From positions 1 to 32,324 of the forward strand of contig CAMPGT010000012.1 in NCBI GenBank assembly GCA_946885665.1: a DNA stretch of 32,324 nucleotides, read 5' to 3'. Of the stretch, positions 23,790 to 31,997 are shown one piece after another. A program made the position numbers and the translations under genes. This stretch comes from an uncultured Chitinophagaceae bacterium (GTDB taxonomy: Bacteria > Bacteroidota > Bacteroidia > Chitinophagales > Chitinophagaceae). A model generated the notes under the pieces. It saw only the letters and a program-made list of their open reading frames with translations. It searched no databases and had not been told where the DNA came from. Each line of letters begins with the position of its first letter. Within the stretch, counting starts at the first letter, position 1.

Positions 23790-24896
23790 TTAATCATCCG
23801 TAAGCACATACCTGCTGCCCGGCATCAGTTTCAGAACACCTTGCATTTCAAGGTTCAATAACACTGTAGCCAGTGTGCCTGCGCTGATATCTGTTCTGAA
23901 ATTCAGCTCGTCGCCGCTAAGACTTTTATTTATTCTTAACAGTTCGACAACGGTTCTTTCCTGTTCCGATAGTTGAATGAACATTTCTTTCTGGTGCGAC
24001 TCATCTTTCTTTTCTGCCTGCGTCCAGCCCATGGCTTCAACAAAGTGTTCCGGATCGAGCAGCAGCGCCGCCCTGTTTTCGTAGATGAGCCTGTTGCATC
24101 CGCCGCTTTTTGTGTCGATGGTTCTGCCGGGCACGGCAAATACATCCCGGTGATAACCGAATGCCAGGTCGGCGGTGATAATGCTGCCGCCTTTTACGCC
24201 GCTTTCAACAATGATCGTGGCGTCTGCTATGCCGGCCACAACCCTGTTCCTCGCCGGAAAATTGTGCTTATCAGGGTTTGTTTTGCTCCTGAATTCTGTA
24301 AGCAATCCGCCGTTGCCGACCATCTGCTTCGCCAGCCCCGAATGCTGGCGGGGATAAATGGTATCCAGCCCGTGACCCACAACGCCCACCGTAGGCACGC
24401 CGTGTTTCAGGGAGCATTTATGTGCGATCGAATCTATGCCGAATGCGAGCCCGCTTATGATGAGGCAATTGTAATGAGACAGCGTCTTTACCAGCTTTTC
24501 AGTAAACGATTTGCCGTATTCGGTGTTGTTCCTGGTACCAACGATCGCCACCACCCGGGATGCGTTCAGATCGGCATTTCCCTTATAAAATAGCAACGGT
24601 GGCGGATCCTGGCAATTCAACAACCGCTGCGGGTAAGCTTTGCTTTTAATGTATAGCGCCTCGATGCCATATTGGGTAATGAACTGAATTTCTTTTTCGG
24701 CCCTCGAAAAATCACGAAACGATTTGATGGATCTTGCCGTTACTTCACCAATGCCTTCAATATTTTCGAGGTCGTGTCTTCCCGCCTTGAATACTTCTTC
24801 CGCGGTTCCAAAATGTTCCGTTAATGCCCGTGCATTTCTATGGCCGATATTCGGCACATCAGCAAGCGCCAGTTGGAATATAAGGTCGCGGGTCAT
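23790..24896 (-). CDS. dprA: DNA-processing protein DprA
   Basis: A 368-residue protein that loads RecA on incoming single-stranded DNA during natural transformation; it is also widespread in bacteria not known to be competent. The N-terminal helix-hairpin-helix region is about 8-62 (VPNIGHRNARALTEHFG; IEGIGEVTARSI). The Rossmann-like core starts at VAIVGTRNNTEYG (117-129) and includes ISGLAFGIDSIAHK, GLDTIYPRQH and FPARNRVVAGIADATIIVES-type motifs. A DprA winged helix closes the protein (about 305-368). It begins 1 bp after the PorE-like gene, so is translated from the queE transcript. Confidence 0.95.
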   Translation of the reverse strand: MTRDLIFQLALADVPNIGHRNARALTEHFGTAEEVFKAGRHDLENIEGIGEVTARSIKSFRDFSRAEKEIQFITQYGIEALYIKSKAYPQRLLNCQDPPPLLFYKGNADLNASRVVAIVGTRNNTEYGKSFTEKLVKTLSHYNCLIISGLAFGIDSIAHKCSLKHGVPTVGVVGHGLDTIYPRQHSGLAKQMVGNGGLLTEFRSKTNPDKHNFPARNRVVAGIADATIIVESGVKGGSIITADLAFGYHRDVFAVPGRTIDTKSGGCNRLIYENRAALLLDPEHFVEAMGWTQAEKKDESHQKEMFIQLSEQERTVVELLRINKSLSGDELNFRTDISAGTLATVLLNLEMQGVLKLMPGSRYVLTDD

Positions 24897-24897
24897 C

Positions 24898-26811
24898 TCA
24901 GTTCACTACTTTCATTTCAGTTCTCCTGTTCTTCGCCCGGCCCTCTTCGGTGTCGTTTGCAGCAATGGGCTGCGATTCTCCCCATCCTTTAGACGACAGC
25001 CTGCTCGCGTCAATTCCCTTTGAAATTAAATAGCGTACCACCTGGTTTGCCCGGTTGTTGGATAATTTGATATTATCGGCCGGGGTTCCGGTATTGTCGG
25101 TATGGCCGTTGATGCTGATTTTGAGCGTTGGGTTTTCACGCATCAGGCTCACAAGGTTGTCGAGTTCGACGAACGACGCCGGTTGGAGTTCGTATTTGTT
25201 GACGTCGAAAAAAATATTTTTCAGGATTACCGTGGCATTTTTTTCGAGCGGCTGCAAGGGAATGTCAATGTTGTATGTGGAGTCGGGTGCGTTATTTTTC
25301 AGCGGAAAGTTATCGGAGAAGAACAGGTAACCTTTCCTGCTTACATTGAACGCATAATCTTTGCCCACCGGTAAGGTGATGAGGTAATTGCCGGTTTCAT
25401 CGGTCTGCACCTTGCTGAGGATTTCTTTCGAATCGAGGTCCGTTAATTCTACGGCTGACGGCAACCCTTTTTTTGTTTTTGCGTCGTACACCTTTCCCTT
25501 TACCCAAAGTGTTTTGTAAGGGCGTACTTCTTCGCGCAGTTCGAACGAGTACAGATCGAGACCTCCTTTGCTGTCGCTTCTGTCGCTCGCGTAGTAGGCC
25601 GTTTTACCTTCAGCAGAAATCACCAGGCTGCCTTCATTTTCAATGGTGTTGATGGGGTAGCCCAGGTTTTCTGCGTTGGCCCATTGGCCGCTGTCCGATT
25701 TTTTTACCATGAACAGGTCGTCGCCACCGTAGCCCGGATGACCATCCGAAGTAAAATAAAGTGTTTTGTTGTCGGCATGTATGAACGGGCAGCTCTCGGT
25801 ACCGGAAGTGTTGATTTTGGGGCCGGCATTTTTCGGCGCGCTCCATGTGCCGTTGGGAAGGCGGTGCGAAACATAGATGTCGCTTTTGCCGAAACCGCCC
25901 GCCCTGTTGCTCGCGAAATAGAGATCCCGCTTATCCGGCGACAGGCTCGGGGCCGATTCCCATGCTTCGGTGTTGATATTTTCTCCGAGGTTTTCGGGTG
26001 TGCTCCACCCTTCGGAAGTGAGGTAAGAAATGTAGAGGTCGCAACTGCCGAATCCATCGGGAAAATTGCAACCGGTAAAAATGAGCCACTGTCCATCCTG
26101 CGAAATGTTCTGCGCGCCTTCGTTACTGCTGGTGTTGATATCGCCGGGTAAACCTTTTGACCGTTGCCACGAAGTATCGTTAAATGCAGATTCATAAAAA
26201 TCTTCATTCATGTTGTTGACGCGCCGTGTAAAAAACAATTGTTTGCTGTCAATGGTCAATGCGGGAAAATATTCGGATACATTGCTGTTGATGTTGTCGC
26301 CGAGGTTTTTCGGTTCGAACCTGTAATCCGATAACAACTTTTGGTGAGCATAATCGATGGCGAATTCGTAACATCTTTTACGGTACTCGCCGGCCATCCT
26401 GCTCGAATTGTTCAGGTCGGGGATAGTCAAAAAATAATTTGCCGCCGCCAGCGCCTGCTCAAAATTTCCCATGCCGGCGAGATTGATGGAATAGGGCAGG
26501 GCATAGTCCCTGAAATAAACGGAATCGATGGATTTTGCCTGCTCGTAATAGCTTACCGCTTCTTTATAGTTTTTCAGTTCGCCATAAATACCTGCGATAG
26601 AGAGGTAGGCATCCAGGAATTTCGGTTCCATCTTCACCGACTGCTGAAGCATGCGCAACGCTTCGTCGAAATCGCCTTCGCCCGCCTTACCGAGCGCCCG
26701 CGTATACATTTCCTCTGCCTTTCTGCTTACCGATGAGGGATTGTATTGCGCAAAGACGGGTAGTGAGATAACTGTAAGAATGAAAATGTAAAAAAGATGA
26801 TGTAAGCGCAT
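24898..26811 (-). CDS. OmpA-family protein with TPR, beta-propeller and CRD (PorE-like)
   Basis: A 637-residue protein. A signal peptide ends at VFAQ (22). Then come TPR repeats (about 28-130), five PD40-type propeller blades (about 190-420; for example SPDKRDLYFASNRAGGFGKSD-like units), a carboxypeptidase-regulatory domain (about 435-505) and an OmpA C-terminal peptidoglycan-binding domain (about 525-637) with HTDNTG and LSNNRANQV residues that bind diaminopimelate. This order is that of PorE of the Porphyromonas T9SS, which is a lipoprotein; here no lipobox is seen. Paralogues with the same layout are frequent in Bacteroidota, so PorE identity is inference. It lies 2 bp after queE and 1 bp before dprA. 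Confidence 0.88.
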   Translation of the reverse strand: MRLHHLFYIFILTVISLPVFAQYNPSSVSRKAEEMYTRALGKAGEGDFDEALRMLQQSVKMEPKFLDAYLSIAGIYGELKNYKEAVSYYEQAKSIDSVYFRDYALPYSINLAGMGNFEQALAAANYFLTIPDLNNSSRMAGEYRKRCYEFAIDYAHQKLLSDYRFEPKNLGDNINSNVSEYFPALTIDSKQLFFTRRVNNMNEDFYESAFNDTSWQRSKGLPGDINTSSNEGAQNISQDGQWLIFTGCNFPDGFGSCDLYISYLTSEGWSTPENLGENINTEAWESAPSLSPDKRDLYFASNRAGGFGKSDIYVSHRLPNGTWSAPKNAGPKINTSGTESCPFIHADNKTLYFTSDGHPGYGGDDLFMVKKSDSGQWANAENLGYPINTIENEGSLVISAEGKTAYYASDRSDSKGGLDLYSFELREEVRPYKTLWVKGKVYDAKTKKGLPSAVELTDLDSKEILSKVQTDETGNYLITLPVGKDYAFNVSRKGYLFFSDNFPLKNNAPDSTYNIDIPLQPLEKNATVILKNIFFDVNKYELQPASFVELDNLVSLMRENPTLKISINGHTDNTGTPADNIKLSNNRANQVVRYLISKGIDASRLSSKGWGESQPIAANDTEEGRAKNRRTEMKVVN

Positions 26812-26813
26812 GG

Positions 26814-27440
26814 TTAAGGAACATGGATATATTTATGTATCTGCAGTGAGAATTCCCATCGCGGATTATTTTTGATAAATTCTATTATCGGCGGCGTCAC
26901 CGACTCAGATCTTTCCCACTCTGGCTGAAGATAAAGCTTACATTCAGGTGAAACAAGTGCGGCATATTTTTCCGCCCACGCAAAATCTGATTTATTAAAG
27001 ATGACCACTTTCAGTTCGTTTGCCAGGGGCAATATTTCCGGCAGAGGCGGTTTGAATTTTTTTGGTGACAGGCATATCCAATCCCAGCTTCCCGAGAGGG
27101 GATAGCTGCCCGATGTTTCCATATTCGTGGTAAAGCCGGCGTCATGCAGCGCATCGGTTAATGCCGAACAGTCATGCATCAACGGTTCACCTCCCGTTAC
27201 GACCGCCAGCCGGCCCGCATGGGAAGCCGCGGCCGACACGATTTCGCCGATGTTCAGCCTCGGATATTTTTCCTCTTCCCAGCTTTCTTTCACGTCGCAC
27301 CACACACAGCCCACATCGCATCCTGCCAGGCGGATGAAATAGGCCGCCCGTCCCTGGTAATAACCTTCTCCCTGGATGGTGTAAAACGATTCCATGACAG
27401 GAAGTGCCCTTGTGGCAACCTCTGAAACACCTGTTTGCAT
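26814..27440 (-). CDS. queE: 7-carboxy-7-deazaguanine synthase, QueE
   Basis: A 208-residue radical SAM enzyme that contracts 6-carboxy-tetrahydropterin to 7-carboxy-7-deazaguanine in queuosine synthesis. SFYTIQGEGYYQGR (18-31) is the family opening. The iron-sulfur cysteines are Cys41, Cys45 and Cys48 in CDVGCVWC, with the C-x3-C-x2-C spacing of radical SAM enzymes. VVTGGEPLMH binds SAM, and CLSPKKFKPP is typical of QueE. ATG at 27440 is used; TTG at 27449 is also in frame. It consumes the product that the PTPS paralogues at 4915-5765 may make, 21 kb away. Head of a three-gene operon with the PorE-like gene and dprA. Confidence 0.94.
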   Translation of the reverse strand: MQTGVSEVATRALPVMESFYTIQGEGYYQGRAAYFIRLAGCDVGCVWCDVKESWEEEKYPRLNIGEIVSAAASHAGRLAVVTGGEPLMHDCSALTDALHDAGFTTNMETSGSYPLSGSWDWICLSPKKFKPPLPEILPLANELKVVIFNKSDFAWAEKYAALVSPECKLYLQPEWERSESVTPPIIEFIKNNPRWEFSLQIHKYIHVP

Positions 27441-27527
27441 AACTGGCAAATTTCGCTCTTTCCCTACGATTTCTTTCCTAATTTCCTGTTATTTACCCTT
27501 TTTCGGAATGTGCGGTGACAACCGGAC

Positions 27528-28400
27528 CTACCGGCGCATGCATGCCGTGTAGGTGTTTTTCATGAGTGCCGCGATGGTCATGGGCCCCACGCCGCCTGGT
27601 ACCGGCGTGATATAGCTGCATTTCGGAGCAACTGCCTCATAATCCACGTCTCCCCGCAATGCATATCCTCTTTTTTTCGTGGCATCCGGTACCCTGGTAA
27701 TGCCAACGTCAATGACGATGGCGCCTTCTTTTACCATATCGGCGGTCAGAAATGCCGGTTTGCCGAGGGCCGCCACGATGAGGTCGGCTTTTCGGCTGAT
27801 CTCTTTGATATTTCGGGTTTGTGAATGGCAAACGGTTACGGTGCAATTCCCCGGGTTCGTGGCATTGCTCAGCAACACACTGATGGGACGGCCAACGATA
27901 TTGCTTCTGCCGATCACCACCGCATTCATTCCTTTCGTATCGATCCTGTAATATTCCAGCAGCAGCATTATTCCGTAAGGTGTCGCCGGAACAAATGTGG
28001 GCAGCCCCTGGACCATCCTGCCTACATTGACGGAACTAAAGCCATCCACATCCTTGTTGGGATCAATTGTATCTATTACTTTTTGTTCGGAAATGCCTTT
28101 TGGCAATGGTAACTGTACAAGGATCCCGTCCACATCTTCCTGGTGATTCAACGCAGCAATCTCTTTCAACAGTTCCTCTTCGGTGACCGTATCCTCGAGC
28201 CGGATCAATGTTGACCGGTAACCAATTTCCTCGCACGTCCGCACTTTCGATGCCACATATGTTTCACTTGCGCCGTTATTTCCAACGAGCACGGCAGCAA
28301 GATGCGGCACCCTTTTATTTTCTTTTAAAAGATCTGCAACCTTGATTTTTAATTCCTGTTTTGTGGCTTGCGATACCAATTGTCCGTCCAATATTTTCAT
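27528..28400 (-). CDS. folD: Methylenetetrahydrofolate dehydrogenase/cyclohydrolase, FolD
   Basis: A 290-residue bifunctional enzyme interconverting methylene-, methenyl- and 10-formyl-tetrahydrofolate. Visible motifs: ETYVASKVRTCEEIG with the catalytic lysine, VDGILVQLPLPKG, NKDVDGFSSVNVG, VIGRSNIVGRPISVLL for NADP binding, and the C-terminal PGGVGPMTIA. ATG at 28400 is preferred: it gives the usual MKILDG start and lies 4 nt from a perfect -7 box. A longer in-frame reading from 28496 would add 32 residues with no family match. It is transcribed alone. Confidence 0.96.
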   Translation of the reverse strand: MKILDGQLVSQATKQELKIKVADLLKENKRVPHLAAVLVGNNGASETYVASKVRTCEEIGYRSTLIRLEDTVTEEELLKEIAALNHQEDVDGILVQLPLPKGISEQKVIDTIDPNKDVDGFSSVNVGRMVQGLPTFVPATPYGIMLLLEYYRIDTKGMNAVVIGRSNIVGRPISVLLSNATNPGNCTVTVCHSQTRNIKEISRKADLIVAALGKPAFLTADMVKEGAIVIDVGITRVPDATKKRGYALRGDVDYEAVAPKCSYITPVPGGVGPMTIAALMKNTYTACMRR

Positions 28401-28404
28401 GTGC

Positions 28405-28436
28405 CAAAGATAGGATGACAAACACCGCTGCCCAAA
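28405..28436 (-). promoter_or_regulatory. Promoter of folD, leaderless
   Basis: On the minus strand: TTTG (28433-28436), 20 nt, then TATCTTTG (28405-28412), then GCAC and the ATG. Same box and near-identical downstream bases as guaB, again with almost no room for a leader. Confidence 0.75.
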
Positions 28437-28481
28437 ATATGCAGGTAAGAATAAAACGGTGAAATCGCCGTGTTTTTCACA

Positions 28482-28511
28482 TTGTTTGTTTTGCACTCCT
28501 GCGAATCTTTG
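28482..28511 (+). promoter_or_regulatory. Promoter of the 28517 gene
   Basis: TTG (28482-28484), 19 nt, then AATCTTTG (28504-28511), one mismatch from TAnnTTTG. The box ends 5 nt before the ATG at 28517, which again implies a leaderless or nearly leaderless mRNA. Confidence 0.5.
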
Positions 28512-28516
28512 CTGCG

Positions 28517-29356
28517 ATGAATTTCATTTGCAAAATATTATTGCAGCCAACAATTTTTTTGTGCACGCTTGTTCAAATTCAGGCGCAGGCTTTAATCTAT
28601 CCGGCCTCCGCACCATACCAGGCGGCGGCAAGGTATGCGCCCATGGTTACAGACGCATTTACCCATGCAGTAAATCCTGCCACGTTATCCGGGTTAAGTG
28701 GTTTTTGCGCCGGCGTAAATGTCGAAAACCGATTTCTTGTACCGGGTTTCAATAGGCTTACCTTGTCCGCGTCGTACAGAAAATCGCCAAGCGGCTTCTC
28801 CATCCGGTTAAGATATTTTGGTGATCAGGAATATAATGAAAACACTTTCGGCCTTAATTACGGTTTTTCACTTGGAAAGATCACTCTCGGCGCCATCTTC
28901 AATTATCATTTCATTCATTTTGCGGGCAACCCGGCCGAGTCATATCTGCAATATGGCCTCGCTTCGCTTTGGCGGCTATCAGACAAAGTATATTCCAGTT
29001 TTCGTATCACGAATCCAGGTTTCTTCAGGGCTCGCGAACGAAAAAATTACCCATTGGCCACTACCATACAAATGGGTATAGGATGCTTGTTGTCGCCAAA
29101 TCTTTACCTCGGTATTGAATTGGAAAAGGAAGAGGGAAAAACACCGCAGGTGATTTTTGCATTGTGTTACCAATATGCATCTGATTTTTTCTTCAAAGGA
29201 TACTGGACAGCACAAAACCATCAACCGTTCATCAGCGCAGGATGGCAATGGAAAAATCTGAGGGTCGAAACGGGTTGTGCGTTCCACCCGGTTCTCGGCA
29301 TCAGTCCGTCGCTAACCTTATTATTGCAACCAAAAAATGTTGTGCAACCGGAATGA
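28517..29356 (+). CDS. Outer-membrane beta-barrel-like protein of unknown function
   Basis: A 279-residue protein with a signal peptide ending near IQAQA (about 24). After it, TDAFTHAVNPATLSGL (43-58) recalls the NPA motif near the N-terminus of PorV/PorQ/FadL-type barrels. The rest alternates aromatic and polar residues in strand-like stretches (LTLSASYRKSPSGFSIRLRYFG; FGLNYGFSLGKITLGAIFNYHF), consistent with a small outer-membrane barrel. I cannot assign a named family. Its TGA overlaps the ATG of the next gene (ATGA), so the two are translationally coupled and probably function together. Confidence 0.78.
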   Translation: MNFICKILLQPTIFLCTLVQIQAQALIYPASAPYQAAARYAPMVTDAFTHAVNPATLSGLSGFCAGVNVENRFLVPGFNRLTLSASYRKSPSGFSIRLRYFGDQEYNENTFGLNYGFSLGKITLGAIFNYHFIHFAGNPAESYLQYGLASLWRLSDKVYSSFRITNPGFFRARERKNYPLATTIQMGIGCLLSPNLYLGIELEKEEGKTPQVIFALCYQYASDFFFKGYWTAQNHQPFISAGWQWKNLRVETGCAFHPVLGISPSLTLLLQPKNVVQPE

Positions 29357-31413
29357 AGTTTTTAGTTATCATATTGCTCGTGTTTCCATTTCCGGTTTTT
29401 GCGCAGTTCGATGGTTTCGACACGGATGATCTTAACGGCTCCAAACTTGAGGAACTCTCGGAGTCGGAAGAAACCGATCCCGAGGATGATTATTACATTC
29501 AACAATTGAGGGAATACAGCCGTCATCCATTAAATCTCAACGGCACGGCAGAGGAAATGGAAAATTTTCCCTTGCTGGACGCATTGCTCGTCAGCAATCT
29601 CCTTCATTACCGGTCGGTACTCGGCGACCTCGTGGATATTTATGAATTACAGGCCGTGCCGGGATTCACCAGCGACATTATCAGGAGAATCATGCCCTTC
29701 GTTGCGCTCAGCGACGGTACTGTCAAAATTTCTTCTGTAAGCGAAAGATTTGCAAAAGGCGACCACGTACTTACGGTCAGGCCCGTAATTATTCCGGAGA
29801 TAGCGGAAGGTTTTCGACGGGATAATCTTTCAGGGTTCACTGGTGGGAGGGCTGCCTTATTCATTCGCTACAAATACCGCTACCGCCATCTTTTGCAGTA
29901 TGGTTTTACAGGAGAGAAGGATGCTGGTGAACCGCTTGTTGCCGGAAAGTTTCCTTTTATGATGGACTTTAACTCCTTTCACTTTTTTATGCGGGAGTGC
30001 GGCTGGATCAAGTCGCTGGCGCTTGGGGATTACACTGTTAACCTTGGGCAGGGGCTGATACATTGGCAGAGCCAGGCATTCAAGAAGAGCGCCGGCGTGC
30101 TTGGCATCAAAAGGCAAAGCGAAGTACTTAGACCGTATCAATCGGCCGGCGAGTATAACTTTCACCGCGGCATTGCGGTCACCGGAAACTTCAGGCAATA
30201 TGAGCTGACACTTTTTACGTCTTTTCGTAAACTCAATGCTAACATTGATACAGATGAATCGCAGGGTCCGGTCATCACCTCCATTATCACTTCGGGACTA
30301 AATCGCTCGGCAGGCGAAGTGGCCGACAAGTACACGGCAACATTGCTCACGACGGGTGGAAGCCTGAAAAGAAAACTGGGCACTTCCCATATTTCGCTCA
30401 ACATGGTGAGGTATCGCTATTCGATTCCTCTTTTAAAAAGAGACCAGCCTTACAATCTTTACTCGATAAAAGGCAAAGACTGGTCGAATGTGGGAATTGA
30501 TTACGGTGTTACCATCAGGAATATTCACGCCTTCGGTGAAATCGCGATCGATCACCACAGAAAGCCGGCGGTGGTTCTGGGAGCGCTCACCAGTCTTAAC
30601 CCAAAAGTTGACCTGGCAATGTTGTTCAGAAGCATTGACAAATCGTACCAGGCAGTCTATGGAAATGCCTTTACGGAAAGCAGCGCCCCATCGAACGAAA
30701 AAGGGTTTTATGCGGGTATCAGCTTCCGTCCCTCCGGCAAATACCGCATAGATGCCTACGCAGACGTCTTCTCGTTCTCCTGGCTCAGGTACAGGGTCGA
30801 TGCGCCATCAGATGGTGCCCAATACCTGGCGCAGGTAACCTGGAAGCCTTCCCGGCAAATCGAGTTGTACACGCGCTACCGGCTGCGAATGAAACCGCTG
30901 AACGCGGAGGGTGATCATCCTATCGACTTTCCCGACCAGCGGGTACAAAGCAACTGGAGAACGCAGATGAACTATCAATTGTCCCCTGCGGTTTTGCTGA
31001 GGAGCCGGACAGAAACATGTTTCTATCAAAGCAAAAAGGACGAGGCGCCCGAATCGGGGTTCCTCTTTTATACTGATGTTATGTACAAGCCCATGGAGCA
31101 TCCCTGGTCGGCCAATTTCCGGATACAGTATTTCGAAAGTGCCGGTTACGACACGCGGATCTACGCGTACGAAAATGATCTTCTCTATGTGGGTAGCACT
31201 CCGTCTTTCTTCGACATGGGAATCAGATGCTACGTCAATTTCCGTGCAAAATGCCGCCTCCGGTGTTTTCGCAAATGGATATTGAACTTTTCTTTCAAGG
31301 CGGCCTCCACTTTTTATTACGACAAAAATGAGATTGGATCCGGATTATCTACCATTCATGGAAATCGTCGTACAGAGTTGAAAATGCAGGTGTTAGTTTC
31401 TCCGGCTGCGTGA
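29353..31413 (+). CDS. Secreted helix-hairpin-helix plus beta-barrel protein
   Basis: A 686-residue protein with a signal peptide ending VFA-Q (17). Next is an acidic linker (about 22-46) and a ComEA-like helix-hairpin-helix region at 58-118: HPLNLNGTAEEMENFPLLDALLVSNLL, then YRSVLGDLVDIYELQAVPGF, then IIRRIMPFV. The second hairpin keeps PGF; the first has lost the glycine of the usual G-(I/V)-G turn, so DNA binding may be weak or absent. About 540 residues follow, strand-rich with alternating aromatics, as in an outer-membrane barrel. The ATG at 29353 overlaps the upstream stop. An upstream in-frame extension from 29242 lies within the previous gene and is rejected. Function unknown. Confidence 0.85.
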   Translation: MKFLVIILLVFPFPVFAQFDGFDTDDLNGSKLEELSESEETDPEDDYYIQQLREYSRHPLNLNGTAEEMENFPLLDALLVSNLLHYRSVLGDLVDIYELQAVPGFTSDIIRRIMPFVALSDGTVKISSVSERFAKGDHVLTVRPVIIPEIAEGFRRDNLSGFTGGRAALFIRYKYRYRHLLQYGFTGEKDAGEPLVAGKFPFMMDFNSFHFFMRECGWIKSLALGDYTVNLGQGLIHWQSQAFKKSAGVLGIKRQSEVLRPYQSAGEYNFHRGIAVTGNFRQYELTLFTSFRKLNANIDTDESQGPVITSIITSGLNRSAGEVADKYTATLLTTGGSLKRKLGTSHISLNMVRYRYSIPLLKRDQPYNLYSIKGKDWSNVGIDYGVTIRNIHAFGEIAIDHHRKPAVVLGALTSLNPKVDLAMLFRSIDKSYQAVYGNAFTESSAPSNEKGFYAGISFRPSGKYRIDAYADVFSFSWLRYRVDAPSDGAQYLAQVTWKPSRQIELYTRYRLRMKPLNAEGDHPIDFPDQRVQSNWRTQMNYQLSPAVLLRSRTETCFYQSKKDEAPESGFLFYTDVMYKPMEHPWSANFRIQYFESAGYDTRIYAYENDLLYVGSTPSFFDMGIRCYVNFRAKCRLRCFRKWILNFSFKAASTFYYDKNEIGSGLSTIHGNRRTELKMQVLVSPAA

Positions 31414-31519
31414 GTCCCGGACGGTAGCCATGAAAAACTTTAATATGTATTGCAGCGAAAGTTTTCAAATATTTGTCTGTCGAAAAGGACATTTACCGCT
31501 CATCAAATTTTAACGAAAT

Positions 31520-31549
31520 TTTGGTGAAAGTAAATTCTTCCTATATTTA
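31520..31549 (+). promoter_or_regulatory. Candidate promoter 450 nt upstream of the SusC-type gene
   Basis: TTTG (31520-31523), 18 nt, then TATATTTA (31542-31549), one mismatch from TAnnTTTG. Transcription would start near 31555. The next ATG is at 31576 and the receptor gene starts at 31998. Confidence 0.5.
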
Positions 31550-31575
31550 CGGCGTCTTTAGTAAAAGTTCAGTAC

Positions 31576-31734
31576 ATGAGAAAAATGCTTTCGCGGCTGG
31601 CCTGGTCAACCAGCTTTAACGAGGGTATGTGCAGACCAGCAAACAGGAACTATCCAATCGGCACTTCCAGGATTCTTCAAGCCTTCGGCGCTTCAACCGA
31701 TTGCAACTTTAATTTTCAGCATCAATTTTCATAA
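31576..31734 (+). CDS. Doubtful 52-residue ORF after the promoter
   Basis: ATG at 31576 to TAA at 31734, encoding MRKMLSRLAWSTSFNEG... with no signal peptide, membrane segment or known motif. Its only support is position, about 20 nt after a predicted transcription start. It could be a leader peptide or chance. Its end overlaps the opposed small ORF. Confidence 0.25.
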   Translation: MRKMLSRLAWSTSFNEGMCRPANRNYPIGTSRILQAFGASTDCNFNFQHQFS

Positions 31735-31952
31735 TAGAACGTAACCCGTTCATCATAATGTAATTGTATGTTAGGAAGCCAAGTATCCCAGTTGCTATCT
31801 GTGCTTACGAATGTTTGTTCTGAACACGTAGCCATATATTGCCCCCAACCCCGGGCCTTCACTATCAACCCCTTGCCATTAGAAACGATGCTGACAATTG
31901 CTTGCGGCTCGGGCATAGCCCTTCGCGCGGCTGCCCGTTCCGCTTTATGCAT
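31722..31952 (-). CDS. Doubtful 76-residue ORF
   Basis: A minus-strand ORF with a basic N-terminus (MHKAERAAARRAMPEPQ) and a mixed, protein-like C-terminal half (QTFVSTDSNWDTWLP, LHYDERVTFYYEN). A shorter start at the internal ATG (MPEPQ) is possible. No known family is recognised, and the plus strand has a 64-codon ORF over the same bases that looks less like protein. Could be real, or the remnant of a gene. Confidence 0.3.
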   Translation of the reverse strand: MHKAERAAARRAMPEPQAIVSIVSNGKGLIVKARGWGQYMATCSEQTFVSTDSNWDTWLPNIQLHYDERVTFYYEN

Positions 31953-31997
31953 GTATGAATAGTGGTAATTACGTAAAAACTAAAATCAAGAGACAGT

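Larger units (their letters stand above)
31414..31997. other. 584-bp stretch without a confident gene
   Basis: This is the only long gap in the window. It holds an AT-rich inverted repeat (AAAACTTT 31434-31441 and AAAGTTTT 31458-31465, 16-nt loop) soon after the barrel gene, a good promoter (31520-31549), a 52-codon plus-strand ORF and a 76-codon minus-strand ORF, neither recognisable. It may be a long leader of the SusC-type gene, a small RNA locus or decayed coding sequence. Confidence 0.6.

Noticed and set aside
28401..28496. 32-residue N-terminal extension of FolD
   Set aside because: Would cover the promoter at 28405-28436, and FolD proteins normally start at the MKILDG position.
29242..29352. 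N-terminal extension of the HhH-barrel protein
   Set aside because: It lies inside the preceding gene, and the clear signal peptide begins at the ATG at 29353.
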